A stretch of DNA of 64,000 bases, taken from positions 58,549,296-58,613,295 of the forward strand of contig CM055092.1 in assembly GCA_029204225.1 (NCBI GenBank), read 5' to 3'. The first letter of the stretch is position 1. Every line of letters begins with the position of its first letter. Both the position numbers and the translations under genes were made by a program. The DNA is from Diphasiastrum complanatum. Its lineage: Eukaryota > Streptophyta > Lycopodiopsida > Lycopodiales > Lycopodiaceae. Under the pieces are notes generated by a model. That model ran no database searches. It was given only the letters and a program-made list of their open reading frames with translations, and was not told the DNA's origin. Positions 11,831 through 22,721 of the stretch are shown here, piece after piece.

Positions 11831-12317
11831 TCAAATGAGGCTGTGGGATTTCTGTGCTGGCTCAGAAAGTTGAGTTGCTGCTGCATAGCAGGCTGGCGGA
11901 GCGTTGAAAAGAGCAACTGAGAGCTTCTTGGTCACAAAGCCAACGTCAAAGTAGATGTAGCCAGTGCTTGGGACGTCGACGTAAATACTGGTAACAGACA
12001 CCCACACAAAAAACTCCTCGGCCTGAATTCCCGAAAGGTTGTCAACCTTGCCATAGCTGACGCGCCCAGAAATGATCTTGTCATACCACACTAGGTTTTG
12101 AAATTTGGCGTAGCACGAACTTAGGAGCTGAACCTGAACGAGCCGTCCGGCTGAAGAGAGTAGCTAGAGATCGAAGAGGGCAGCAGCCCTGCTGGAGCCC
12201 ATTCTTCACCAGAAAATCCGAAACCTCCGAGGAAGCTGAGACAACCGCACAACTACTCAAGGCCACTGCAGCTGCACCTGCAAGAAGCACAGAGAAGAAT
12301 CTAACCACCCTCGCCAT
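11831..12317 (-). pseudogene. DUF538 family protein gene, two 1-nt deletions
   Basis: The ATG at 12315-12317 opens a secretion-type signal (MARVVRFFSVLLAGAAAVALSS) followed by SDFLVKNGL, the usual DUF538 start. The middle matches the family only in a second frame (SYSLQPDGSFRF). The C-terminal half (from VWYDKIISGRVSYGKV through GIQAEEFFVWVSVTSIYVDV to CYAAATQLSEP) is in the third frame and very well preserved. One base appears lost in a run near CTCC/AGCAGG and another near TTCAGG/TTCAG. No intron is present. DUF538 proteins are plant-specific, often secreted and of uncertain role. A TATA-like CTATAACTT lies about 90 bp upstream. Either this is a recent pseudogene or the assembly has two homopolymer errors; the near-perfect C-terminus keeps both open. 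Confidence 0.85.
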
Positions 12318-12900
12318 CGTCTCAGTAACTGCAGGCCACCAGAATGAGAATGGAACACGACAAAAAGGAAAGCGATCAGGCGAAACCCCTACAGCCAGAA
12401 CTTAGAAGTTATAGAACGATGAGGTTTGCAGGCAGGCTGGAGGTACTTTTTAATTATTATTATTAGGCCATTATTAAGGGAGGGGGGTTTTGTATCATTT
12501 GCATTTATACCATTATAGTTAACCCTAAATAAAATGTTAAGGCCTTGGTACTAGCATAAAACTACTTAATAGAGCGGGTTAACACATATAGAGAGATAAA
12601 GATTTGCAATTAAAAGGTGACGATCCTTGCATTACACAATTGCTAGAAAATTAATGATTTTGTGCTGGACCTAGGGGGTGGTGATGGGGTACAATGCACT
12701 AAAAGAAAGGATTGACGTGTATTTCGATCCTTATTGACTAGTTTGAAAGCATTTTTTATGAATCCCTAAATCCTTAAAACGTTGCAACCACCATATTTAC
12801 GTAAAATAACATCTATCCAGGTCAAGTTCTTTGGGGTGGGAGTTAATTATACTGATAAATAACAATTACCACTTTTGTTTTTTAAAATCCTTGGGAGTAA
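12318..12900. other. Upstream region of the DUF538 copy
   Basis: This is the 5' side of the minus-strand gene. It contains the TATA-like CTATAACTT (minus strand, near 12402-12412), a short AAT microsatellite near 12452-12464 and AT-rich sequence. No other gene is seen. Confidence 0.4.
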
Positions 12901-12914
12901 CTAAAAACTAACTA

Positions 12915-13200
12915 ATGGACATTACTAAAGGTCTTTCAGAAAAAACACCATTCGAAGTTTGGACAGGTACCAAATCTTCTTTATCGAACTTAAAAGTTTT
13001 TGGATGCACTGCTTATGCGCAGATTCCTCATGATCTTTGGAAGAAGCTCGACTTCCAGAGTATCAAATGTATTTTCATCAGCTACACTACTTCAGATCAA
13101 GCTTACGTATATCGATGAGTCTGCAGCCTACTTTGTTCAAGAGCCGACGACTGTCGAACATGCACTCAATCAGAAAGAAGCTATGGATCTCTTATCAAGA
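12915..13200 (+). pseudogene. Copia integrase end and RT linker fragment
   Basis: 12915-13118 reads TPFEVWTGTKSSLSNLKVFGC, then IKCIFISY, the C-terminal copia integrase block (normally ...VFLGY). At about 13110 the frame passes to AAYFVQEPTTVEHALNQKEA, the linker before RT. Both belong downstream of gag and protease, yet gag and protease follow on the right, so the order is permuted. The close relative is the minus-strand element at 22722-24977. Confidence 0.7.
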
Positions 13201-14280
13201 ACCAGACATGGACGACGATGTTGTTATGACTCTATTATCGAGTCTACCTAAAGCCTATGAAAATTGGGTCATGGCAATTTCGATCCAGAAGCATCTCACC
13301 CTTTCAAGAGTGATTTCATTGCTCCTACAAGAGGAAGTCAGAAAATCTGCAACATCCTCAGGCTCAAGGTCGGATCCTCAACTTTTATATTCCAAAAATC
13401 AAAAGCTTAGATCAAACAGATCTACACAATCAAAAGCTTAGATCAAACATATCTATACAGTCAGATTATCCTGTATTAGTATAGGAGCAACATGCAGTCT
13501 GGGTCAGATTTTCACTCTGGGTCAAAATTTCCCTTAGGGTCGAATTCTAGTCAAGGGTCGAATTTTGAGGTCTTCATCATTCCAGACAAAGCAGAGTCTA
13601 TTCTGCAAATACTATAAGAGAACTGACCATCTTATCAAGGACTACAGAACTTAAAATTCAACAATGACAATAAAATGCAGTTCCAACAACAAGCAAATTC
13701 TACTTCAACTAGTTTTTTGATCAAACAACAAGATGAAGATGAAGCAGCCTTTTTGACCAAGGTCGATAAACATCAAGATATCGATTCCTGGTACCTAGAC
13801 TCGGGAGCAACTCAACTTATGACTCACCACAATGACTGGTTCAAGGACTATCAATCATACACTCACTCTTAAATTGTGCAGCTTGGAGACAACTCAACTC
13901 ATTCTATTGAGGGTGAAGGAACAGTCAGGGTCGAATTTCAGAGATGTAAATCAAGTTGCTGACCAATGTTTTCCACGTTCAAAATTTGACCAAAATTATG
14001 CTCTCAGTTAGCAGAATCACAGATTTGGGTCGGAAGGTGGAATTTAACACACATGGCTGCACCATTTTTGACAAGTTCTGGAAAGCTCTGGCTTCTGGAA
14101 AAAGGAGTGGCAATATTTACAAAATCAGCCACTACAATTCTCCTATTTGTCAAGCTCTTTATACATCCACTTTTCAATCAGCTGATATGCTTTGGCATTT
14201 CAGATTAGGCCACCTCAATTCCAATTGTATTCAAAAAATGTCAAAACAAAAATTTAGTACAAGATATTGATGGCAAATAA
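13200..14280 (+). pseudogene. Copia gag-protease-preintegrase fragment
   Basis: Plus-strand order: gag (DDDVVMTLLSSLPKAYENWVM, near 13209-13270), a zinc-knuckle remnant, protease (SWYLDSGATQLMTHH near 13785-13830, with an intact DSGA) and the GAG-pre-integrase domain (LWHFRLGHLNSN near 14187-14225). A stop follows YTHS and a frame change follows it. It breaks after KNLVQDIDGK at about 14278 and appears to resume at 15246 (SPCKNCIISKHAR), so 14281-15240 behaves as an insert. The same family is at 23178-24977 and 54363-55202. Confidence 0.75.
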
Positions 14281-15240
14281 TGCACTCAGATTATGCAAAT
14301 TCTAGCCAAAACTCTGGTGACAAACTGATAAAATTAAATCACGAACGATTCGCAAAACTTTTTGTGACACTCGAATTATTTATGTTCGAGTTGGATCAAG
14401 CGAGTTCTGTAACACAACCAAATGAAACGAGACAAATTCTAAACGAAAACGAAACGAGACAAATTCTAAACGAAAACGAAACAAGACGAATTCTAAACGA
14501 AAACGAAACGAAGCGGAACGAAGCGAAACTTAAACGAGCACTGACATTGATTCATGCTGGAAGCACACATATCGCGAAATGAAACGAAACGAAGCGAAAT
14601 AATTCGTGACAAGATCAATCAAGCTCTGTAATGAGACGAGACGAAACGAAACCTAAGTGAGCCTCTAAAATTGATTTATCCTTATAGCCAAGTGATCGCG
14701 AAGCGAAGCACGAAGCAAACGGATTCGCGAACGAGATCAGTTCGTCAGAAATTCAGATGTGATCGCTGCTCACTGCCGGCTGTATCACTCCTACAATCCT
14801 TCAGAGAGTAGTCAGACACTTCTGATCTACGTTAACAAATTAATGTAGCATTCAACAAAGATCAAACCAATGTGCGGAATTGAATGAACAAGAGAATTAG
14901 ACACATGAATAATATCAAACAAAAATTCATTTGAGATCATACAATGTATAGAATAACATGTGCATAACAGCTACAGTATTACCTATTGATCTTCTTGAAT
15001 TTTAACAGCACTGCATGACAGATCTACGTAGTGCATTGGCGTGAGAGAAATATAGTTGTCTCACGAATTCGTGTCTCGCTTACTAGCGGACTTGTGGATC
15101 TACAGATTCTATTACAGAATTGTCTCGCACGCAGGCAAACATGTATTCTGTATTTTCTGTCTTCTGATTCTAGTCTTGCTTACTAGCATTTGACTTACTG
15201 TATTATGCATCAACCAGAAAGTATATAGTTCGCGAACAAT
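14281..15240. other. Insert within copia, GAAACGA-rich, unassigned
   Basis: The copia pre-integrase domain is interrupted by about 960 bp without copia motifs. The left half is rich in GAAACGA and CGAA, including a three-unit minisatellite and TTCGCGAA palindromes. The right half (14770-15240) looks LTR-like but has no clear ends. No target duplication could be defined. Confidence 0.45.
14424..14504 (+). repeat. 27-bp minisatellite, three units
   Basis: Three head-to-tail 27-bp units start GAAACGAGACAAATTC. The first two are identical and the third has two changes. In the open frame 14280-14582 they encode ETRQILNEN three times. Related GAAACGA and GAAGCGA strings continue to about 14600. 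Confidence 0.92.
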
Positions 15241-15241
15241 T

Positions 15242-15430
15242 TTGTGTCGCTCTCCATGTAAAAACTGTATAATCAGCAAGCATGCTAGAAGTACTTCTAT
15301 TTCCGATACAGTCCATACTTCTGGAAATTTGCTAGATCTTGTACACATGGACATTTGTGGCCCTAGACGATCAAGACGTAGTGATGACACCACTTTCAAG
15401 CTTGCCAAGTTCATACAACAGCTAGGTTAT
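15242..15430 (+). pseudogene. Copia integrase N-terminal fragment
   Basis: The frame reads SPCKNCIISKHARSTSIS and then LLDLVHMDICGP. This is the C..C half of the integrase zinc finger and the first catalytic Asp block (HxDxCGP). It is the likely continuation of the fragment ending at 14280. It loses similarity after RRSRRSDD. Confidence 0.7.
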
Positions 15431-15559
15431 AATCATGATGACACACCTAGAACTGACTCTTTCAAGAGGGAAGACACCAGAAGGAACGAACCCTCCAGTT
15501 TCTCAATTGTCGACTCTCACACATTATACACCAACAGAAGCTCAACTAAGTAGAAGCTC

Positions 15560-16550
15560 GACTAAGCAGAAGAAGAAAGGCCCGAAGCAATCAAAGCAAA
15601 ATCAGAAGATGACACATTGTCAAGAGTAGTTGAACCCTCTGACAAAGAAGAAGTTCTGCATATACTGCAAACGAACCAACCACGAGATTCAAGATTGTCC
15701 CATACTACAAGCTAAGAATAACAACAAAGGGCAATCAAGTCATATTGCAAATGCAATTGCAGAAGCACCACAGCCTAGCCAAGAAGTGGATCATGATGCA
15801 TTCATGACTAGCCATCAAGAAGCATCAAACAACAGCTCCTGGTTTCTGGATTTCGGAGCCACACAACATATGACTAGCTATATTGGTTGTTCCGAGTCCT
15901 ATACGTCTTATAGTACCAAGAAGTATGTTCACTAGAACAACAATATCACATATGCTATTAAAGGTAAAGGTACAATAAGACTAAGCGTTGCAAATAATCA
16001 ATCCAAACTATGTTCAAGTGTCATGCATGTACCAAATCTTTCTACAAATATGCTCTTTGTAAGCAAAATTACAGATTTAGAACACAAAGTAGAATTCGAA
16101 TATGATCAATGTAAAGTAGTCGATAGGACAGACAAGATCCTAGCACTCAAAAAGAGACATTGATACTTGTATAAATTAAGTCATTGTTTTATAGCCTCTA
16201 GTCAGACTCTTAGTACTTCTGTACAGATCAATACAAGTTTACTTTGGCATTGTAGACTTGGTCATTTAAATCATACTTATGTATTGCACATGTCTAGACA
16301 ATCTATTGTTCTTGATCTCGACTATCCAGATAGGAAAGTCAAATTACTTGTTTGTCAAAGACTGTTTAGTCGGTAAGCAAGCTAGGAAACTGTTTAGATC
16401 AAGTCATCAGCATGTTGCTAGAGGATTGTTAGATATTATACATACAGACATTTGTGGCCCAATGCGAAATCCTTCATTGAAGGATGAAAAGTACTTCATC
16501 ACTTTTAATTGATGAATTGGTGTACTTCATCAAGAAGAAGTCAGAGCTGA
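15560..16550 (+). pseudogene. Second copia gag-protease-integrase fragment (+)
   Basis: Plus strand: CCHC zinc knuckle CIYCKRTNHEIQDC (near 15659-15700), protease SSWFLDFGATQHMTS (near 15833-15875, DSGA changed to DFGA), the post-protease block GKGTIRLSVANN...HVPNLSTNMLFVSKITDLEHKVEF, the pre-integrase finger (LWHCRLGHLNHTYV) and HTDICGPM. Similarity runs on, frameshifted, to YFIKKKSE at about 16550, then stops against a minus-strand RT piece. Several stops make it a relic. It is a different family from 13200-14280. Confidence 0.75.
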
Positions 16551-16551
16551 G

Positions 16552-16775
16552 TTTGGAATGAAACCATTATCAATAAGGAATGCATTTATTTTCTCGAACC
16601 ATACCTTGAGTGACTGTTTCAGCCCATAGAGTGCCTTGTGAATTTTGCACACAAGGTGTTGCTTTCCGCTCAGCTATATCCTTTTGGTTGTGACATAAAG
16701 ATTTATTCTTCAATGGTCCCGTTGAGAAAAGTGGTCTGGACATCCATTTGATGACTTAGAATTTGCTTTACACAG
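16552..16775 (-). pseudogene. Copia reverse transcriptase fragment (-)
   Basis: The minus strand reads HQMDVQTTFLNGTIEE, stop, IFMSQPKGY and later EKINAFLIDNGFIPNSA: the copia RT block normally written VHQMDVKTAFLNGDLEEEIYM. It abuts the LTR at 16776. The first 20-odd bases overlap, with many differences, the sequence at 22722-22750 on the far side of that element. Confidence 0.7.
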
Positions 16776-17004
16776 TAACACAGACAGAAAACACTCTCCA
16801 CAACAAGCTCACATAGCAACTGTATTTCTCAAAATGAAATTACACTGTACATATAGTTGTTCACTCAAGCAACCCATGCATGACCCGGGTTGCCGTTGGC
16901 GGGATGCGTGTCCCGTCGACTTGCTTCGTGGCAAGACCAACTGATCCTTATCCACTGATAGGACCCACAGTACAGTAACACAATGATTCTACTTTAACTC
17001 TAAC
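16776..17004 (-). repeat. 3' LTR of the 16.8-22.7 kb copia element
   Basis: This 229-bp segment pairs with 22491-22719 without gaps and with about 16 differences by eye, nearly all transitions (about 7 percent). On the minus strand it starts GTTAGAGTTAAAG directly after the purine-rich AAGGGAGAGA. Terminal TG/CA are not seen, so the exact ends are uncertain by some bases. Confidence 0.75.
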
Positions 17005-17022
17005 TCTCTCCCTTAAAGTAGA
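17005..17022 (-). other. Polypurine tract of the copia element
   Basis: The minus strand reads ACTTTAAGGGAGAGA just before the LTR start. It is the expected primer for plus-strand DNA synthesis and lies about 60 bp after the polyprotein end. Confidence 0.65.
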
Positions 17023-17059
17023 GTCTACTTTTTATACAGTCATATACGTAGCTTTAAAG

Positions 17060-20000
17060 TCAACAAACTTTAAGTACATAAAGCTTTGATCTAAACTTAT
17101 AAAACTTTTCTCCAGTAAGTGGCTTAGTGAAAATATCAGCTAGTTTTTCTTTTGTGCTACAATGAACAACATGAATTTCACGACTCAGCAGCCTCTCACG
17201 TATAAAGTGATACTGAATCTCAACGTGTTTAGTTCTCGCATGGAACACTGGATTCTTTGCTAGCTGAATGCCGCTCTGACTGTCGCTATGTAAAGTCGTG
17301 GGATTTTTCTGCTTCATGCCAATTTCTTCCAAGATTTGTCTCAACCATATAGCTTCATGTGCTGCGCTACACATTGCCTTATACTCTGCTTCTATGGTGG
17401 AAAGAGCAATTGTACTTTGCTTCTTATTGGACCAGGAAAAGCAACTATCACAAAACTGGAATACATACCCTGTGGTGGATCTACGATCGTCATAGTCACC
17501 TCCCCAATCTGCATCCACATAGCCACACAACTCAGGTAAACCATCATGCTTCTTGTAAATCAAGCCATACTCTGAAGTGTCTTTCACATAACGCAAAATG
17601 CGTTTAGCTGCCTTCCAATGCATTTCCGTAGGTGCTGCCGTAAACTGACTTACAATGCCAACAGCATAGCATATATCTGGTCTAGTCGTGGTAAGGTAAA
17701 TCAAGCTCCCTACTAACTGTCTATACAACGTAGCATCAAATGATTGTGACTCATCAAGCTTATAAAGCTTTTTACCTGGTTCAATAAGAGTGTTTACTGG
17801 TTTGCAATCCTGCAACCTAAACATGTGCAGCAACTCTTTGACATACTTCACCTGTGTTAAACCCACTTCATGTCCTTTTTGCCACACTTCTACTCCAAGG
17901 CAATAATGTATCAGACTGAGATCTGTCATCTCGAATTGTTCCATGAGGTCTTTCTTGATCATGTCTATCATCTCTTGATTATTTCCCGTAATAATCAAGT
18001 CATCAACATAAAGAGCAATCAAAGCAACCATACCATCAAAGCATAAGACATATAGATTTGGACCAGAATGTGTTCTCACCATCTCCTTTGAATGAAAGTA
18101 GGCATCAATCCTGCTATACCACGCACGTGGTGCTTGTTTAAGACCATAAAGCGTTTTTTTCAAGCGGCATACTTTATTTTCTTGTCCCTTCGTTACAAAG
18201 CCTTCAGGTTGATCCATGAACACTTATTCTTCTAGCTCACCATTTAGAAAAGCAGATTTCACATCCATCTGATGCAAAGGCCAACCAAAATGTGAAGCTA
18301 AAGCAACAAGTAGACGTAGAGTATTCCACTTACAAACCGACGCAAAGGTCTCCTCATAGTCGATGCCTTTATTTTGTGTGTACCTTTTGATCACCAATCT
18401 TGCCTTCTGCTTTGCCATACTTCCATCTGCATGATACTTAGTCCTGTATACCCATTTGCAACCAATGGGTTTCTTGCCAACTGATGGTTCTACTAAGTCC
18501 CATGTGCTATGCTTAGCAATTGACTCCATCTCCTCTCCCATGGCCTTGACCCAAATGTCATCATCCTTCGCTTCACCATAAGTCGAAGGTTCTTTGCTTT
18601 GAATAATGCTAGTTAAGAGAGCATAATTTGCTTCATACCTTTCAAGTTGAGTCTTCTCTCTTGTTGATCTTCGTAGCTCTCCCTGTTTAAATGATCCTGG
18701 AAAGTCATCTATGTCGCGGCTCTCCAACAATCTCTCAAACCACTTAGGGAGCTTCCTGTCAGGTGATCGGCTTTATGGTAAAAATGTATCCCACGGTACA
18801 TCCTTCTCATTGCGTTTGTCACCTGCAACTTCAATCCTTCTTGCACCAAAAGGTTTGTCCCTACCTTTCCAACCTGTCTCTTGAGGTTGAGTAGTAGTAT
18901 CTTGAGATGTATCCTCATGTTCATCACTCGGAAGGTCAATGAATGGATCATCATCAGGTGGTATCCTCACTATACCATCTTTCCCAGTGGATGTGTCTAT
19001 CTTCTCAGCATCCTCGTCTTCATACATCTTGGATTCATCAAAGATAACATCACGACTTATATGGATTTTGTTTTCGACTGGATCAAAACATCTATAGCCC
19101 TTCACACGATCATCATATCCTAGGAAAATGCACTTGATAGCTTTTACATCGAGTTTACATCTCTCTTCCTTAGGAATGTGTACAAAGGCCTTACATCCAA
19201 AGATTCGCAAGTGGTTCACCTTTGGCTTCTTTTTCGTGAATGCTTCCTCAGGTGTTATCTTTGGTATGGCAATGGTAGGACTCCTATTTTGAAGATAGAT
19301 TGCCGTGCTACATGCTTCTGACCAAAAATCTTTTGGTAGTTTCATCTCAACTAGCATAGATCTGGCACTTTCCACAATTGTACGATTTTTGCACTCAGCT
19401 ACACCATTGAGAGCAGGAGTATGAGCTTGCGTAAATTGTATTTTAATCCCACATTGATCACAAAGATCATTGAAGTCATTAGACTTGTACTCACCTCCAC
19501 TATCTGATCTTAGGACTTTGATCTTCCTACCTGTCTGATTTTCAACCAATGCTTTGAAGCTCTTGAAGTTATCAAATGCATCTGATTTCTTCTTCAAGAA
19601 GTAGATCCACGTCTTATGTGACATATCATCAATAAAGGTCATGAAATAGAAGGCTTTACCTAAGGACATGGTCCTCATAGGCCCGCATAAATATGTGTGG
19701 ATTAAATCTAGGATGTTCTTTGCTCTTGCAACACCCCCTTTATTGAACTTCTCTCGATGCTGCTTCCCATATACACAAGATTCGCACATCGATTTCAAGT
19801 GATCTTCTATTGTAGGCAGTCTTGTTACCATCTCCAATTTTCTCATCAAACTGAGGCTTCCCAAGTTCAAGTGACCAAACCTCTTGTGCCCCAACTCAGT
19901 TTGCGAAGGAACGGATGACACAAGTCCATGTTGCCCCTTGATTGTGGCATTCAATCTGTACAATTTTGTATTGGGCTCTCTTACTCCATTCACAATAACT

Positions 20001-20315
20001 TTGAACTTTTGGGTCACATCCTTCACAAAGCAACGATCATGGGTCAACTTTTGATCAGTAATGACTCCAACAGAAAGTAGATTTTTCTTCAAACCTGGTA
20101 CGTAAAGTACCTCCCTGATCATCCTGCTTTTGCCATCAGGTAGTTGGATTGAAACGGTGCCTATCCCCTTGATCTTGCACACCTCACCATTTGCTTGTGA
20201 AATAGATGTTCCATTATCCAACACCTTCAAACTACTGAACCAATTCTTGTTACCTGTCATGTGTCTTGTGGCTCCCGAGTCGGTTATACCATGCTTTATC
20301 ATCTTGATTAGATGA
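17060..20315 (-). pseudogene. Ty1/copia pol: protease, integrase, RT, RNase H
   Basis: Nearly complete, minus strand. Protease DSGATRHMTG (near 20278). Pre-integrase finger HKRFGHLN...CESCVYGKQH. Integrase core with HTYLCGPM (first catalytic Asp is Tyr), LRSDSGGEYKS (second Asp present) and NGVAECKNRTI (Glu present). RT has KARLV, HQMDVKSAFLNG, LYGLKQAPRAWY and the catalytic YVDDLII. RNase H has YVDADWGGD, TIEAEYKA and KHVEIQYHFIRE, ending ADIFTKPLTGEKF. Two in-frame stops break it, at 18224-18226 (ELEE, stop, VFMDQP) and 18773-18775 (DTFLP, stop, SRSPDR); the frame is otherwise open for over 1,160 codons. It was once active; the integrase change would also abolish integration. Confidence 0.93.
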
Positions 20316-21188
20316 CAATGCAGATATGAAGATGCTAGAGTCTTCAATCTCACCCTCATCGACAAGGTTACCTGCTTGTTTCGGTTTTCCCTTGTCTTGT
20401 TCCGCCGGGAATTTGCGACATTCACTCTTCCAATAGCCCTTTTTACCACAATGGAAGCACTTGCCTTTCTTCTTAGTTTTACTGGAAGATCCCTCGTCCT
20501 CCTGAGACTTGGCAAATTGTTGCTTAGACTTCTTCTTGCCCTTTCCCTTGCCTTGTTTTTGGCGTGTCGCAAGTGTCTGATCGTCAGTATTTTGACGTCT
20601 AGCCTTCACCATTTCTCGTCGTTGTTCTTCCTGCATCAAGATTCCTGTGAGCTCGTCAAAGGTTGGCAATCTTTCTCTTGATGCTATTCCGCTCACAAAC
20701 ATCTGATAGGGTTTTGCAATGCCGCACAATGCATTGTGCACCAGCTCCACATCACGTATACGCTCACCAATAGAATGCAGTTCATCTCTCATTGTCTTGA
20801 TTCTGGTCATGTACGTCTGAATGTGCTCTCTTTGCTCCATGCGGGCACTATTCAATTTTGACTTCAGAAACATGATTTTTGACAGATTTGATGTCTCGAA
20901 CTGTTCCTTTAGCACATCCCATGTCTGTCTGGGTGTAACAGCATCACAAATGTGGGTAATGATGTGATCCTTCACTGACAAGTTAATGAAGGTCAAATCT
21001 TTCCTCATCTTTTTGTCGAACACTTTGATATCTGCTTCATTTGGCGGCCTTCTCTCATCACTTGTGACGACTTCCCACTCATCTTTCTCCATCAGTATGT
21101 TTTTCATTTTGAATTTCCACACTGCATAGTTAGAAATCCCGTCCAATTTGCTACTTTCACTCAAAATGGACTCTCCCATGTTTGTCAT
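20250..21188 (-). pseudogene. Ty1/copia gag
   Basis: The 312-codon frame starts at 21188 (MTNMGESILSESSKLDGISNYAVWKFKM in outline) and has the UBN2-type gag core (TWDVLKEQFETSNLSK, LVHNALCGIAKPYQMF, FDELTGILMQEEQRR), a Lys-rich segment and a zinc knuckle CFHCGKKGYWKSEC near 20420-20460. The CCHC His is Tyr here (CAT to TAT), which should impair RNA binding. A one-base insertion near KAWYN, at the gag-protease junction, puts pol in another frame. Intact relatives read through in one frame, so this is damage, not programmed shifting. Confidence 0.9.
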
Positions 21189-22490
21189 CGCAAAACTGCT
21201 TGAAACTTTTGCCGTAGGCTAAAAACAGTATGTCGAGGCCAACAGTGATGTCAGAAGTTGAAAATAATGACCTGCACTTTTTCCCTTACCAGGCCACTCG
21301 CCGCTTTTCTACCAATTTGAAAGCCAAATCGACGTCGCCTTCCGAAATGCACTCAGTTGTCAACTCCCAACAACGTGCCCAGTGGAATGGTGAAATTACT
21401 TTTGGCGTACTCCGAACACTTTCTCTGCTGCAATCACTCTGTTTTGTTGTACCGTACTTGCAGGTACAGTCCGGGTGCCCTTCGTTTGGAGGTTATAGCC
21501 TTTCATCTGGGTCAAAATGGGCAAAGGACCCAAAAATAGGGACTTTTCTAGTTTTTAAACTGTTTCTTCACCTTGAAAAAACTTCACTCTTCACTTGTGA
21601 AGGGACCCAACTCCAATTTCAGTATGAAAATTTTTAATGAAGTTGAAGGCTAAAATGCATTTCAGTTCTTCAGGGCCCTCTTCAACAACCCTCAGACTCC
21701 ATCCAATGGTTGAATCTGATCCAACTGTGGATATCCCTTCTGGGTAGCACAATCTGAGCCATCGATCTTGTATCTCCTCTATCCAATGGATCTGAGCACT
21801 TCTGTGCACCAATGGAGAGTCTTGTAGACACTGTCCACTTCGAAACGCTACACTCTCACCCTGGTTCCAAGTGCGAACTGTCCGCGACCTCCCTGTCTGC
21901 GGCCGCGCCTCCCCACACTCAAATTTGCTTGATCTAACTCGTCTGTGGATCAATTTGAGCACGATCTGAGGCCTGGACAGGGTCACCCTACTGATTCCAA
22001 GACTGTAGAGTGTTCACTCAAAAAATTCCGTGGAGAAATGGTGATTTTAGCTCAACTTGACAAAGTGGCTTTTTTCACCTTTTACCGCAAATCTGCTAGG
22101 TTAACTGTCTGGAGACAAATCTCTAACATAAACCTTAGAATCTCTCCATGGCTGGTTGGCAATGTGATTAGCATCCTTCCTGTTCTTACGACATCCAAAA
22201 CGGTGCACAAACAACGAAGAAATCACCAGCTATGTATAAAAACCGTAACCCAAAACTCGGTTTCAGTTTTTAGCTGGCTTCAAAATTGTCAATCTTTCAC
22301 CAAATTTTTCCCTGTCTGATGCTATGCACAGGCTAATAATCCCTCTATTGAGCTTACTAAGCCTCTATAAACTAGAAACCGTGCACCAGTGCTTCTCTTT
22401 CCGTCTTCAATTTGCCGCAAACCCCGAACTCTCAAAAGACAGTTCTCCTGAAGCTCTCTTCAACGGCGATGCTGTATTGTGTACACTCCC
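21189..22490 (-). other. Leader or extended LTR of the copia element
   Basis: About 1.3 kb lies between gag and the 229-bp repeat. No standard Met-tRNA primer-binding site is found next to either end. Open frames here (for example 21945-22319 plus) have no known domain. It may be untranslated leader, or part of a longer 5' LTR whose 3' partner was truncated. Confidence 0.4.
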
Positions 22491-22719
22491 TAACACAGAC
22501 AAAAAACACTCTCCACAGCAAGCTCACATAGCAACTATATTTCTCAAAATGAAATTACACTGTACATATAGTTGTTCACTCAGGCAACCCATGCATGGCC
22601 CAGGTTGTCGTTGGTGGGACGCGTGTCCCGTCGACTTGCCTCTTGGCGAGGCCAACTGATCCTTATCCACTGATAGGACCCACAGTACAATAACACAGTG
22701 ATTCTACTTTAATTCTAAC
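22491..22719 (-). repeat. 5' LTR of the 16.8-22.7 kb copia element
   Basis: Direct repeat of 16776-17004, 229 bp without indels. On the minus strand it includes a TATA-like CTATATGTACAG. Right of it, at 22720, starts a copia RT fragment of another element. Confidence 0.75.
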
Positions 22720-22721
22720 TT

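Noticed and set aside
14424-14504. CRISPR-like repeats
   Set aside because: The units are head to tail without unique spacers, in plant nuclear retroelement sequence.
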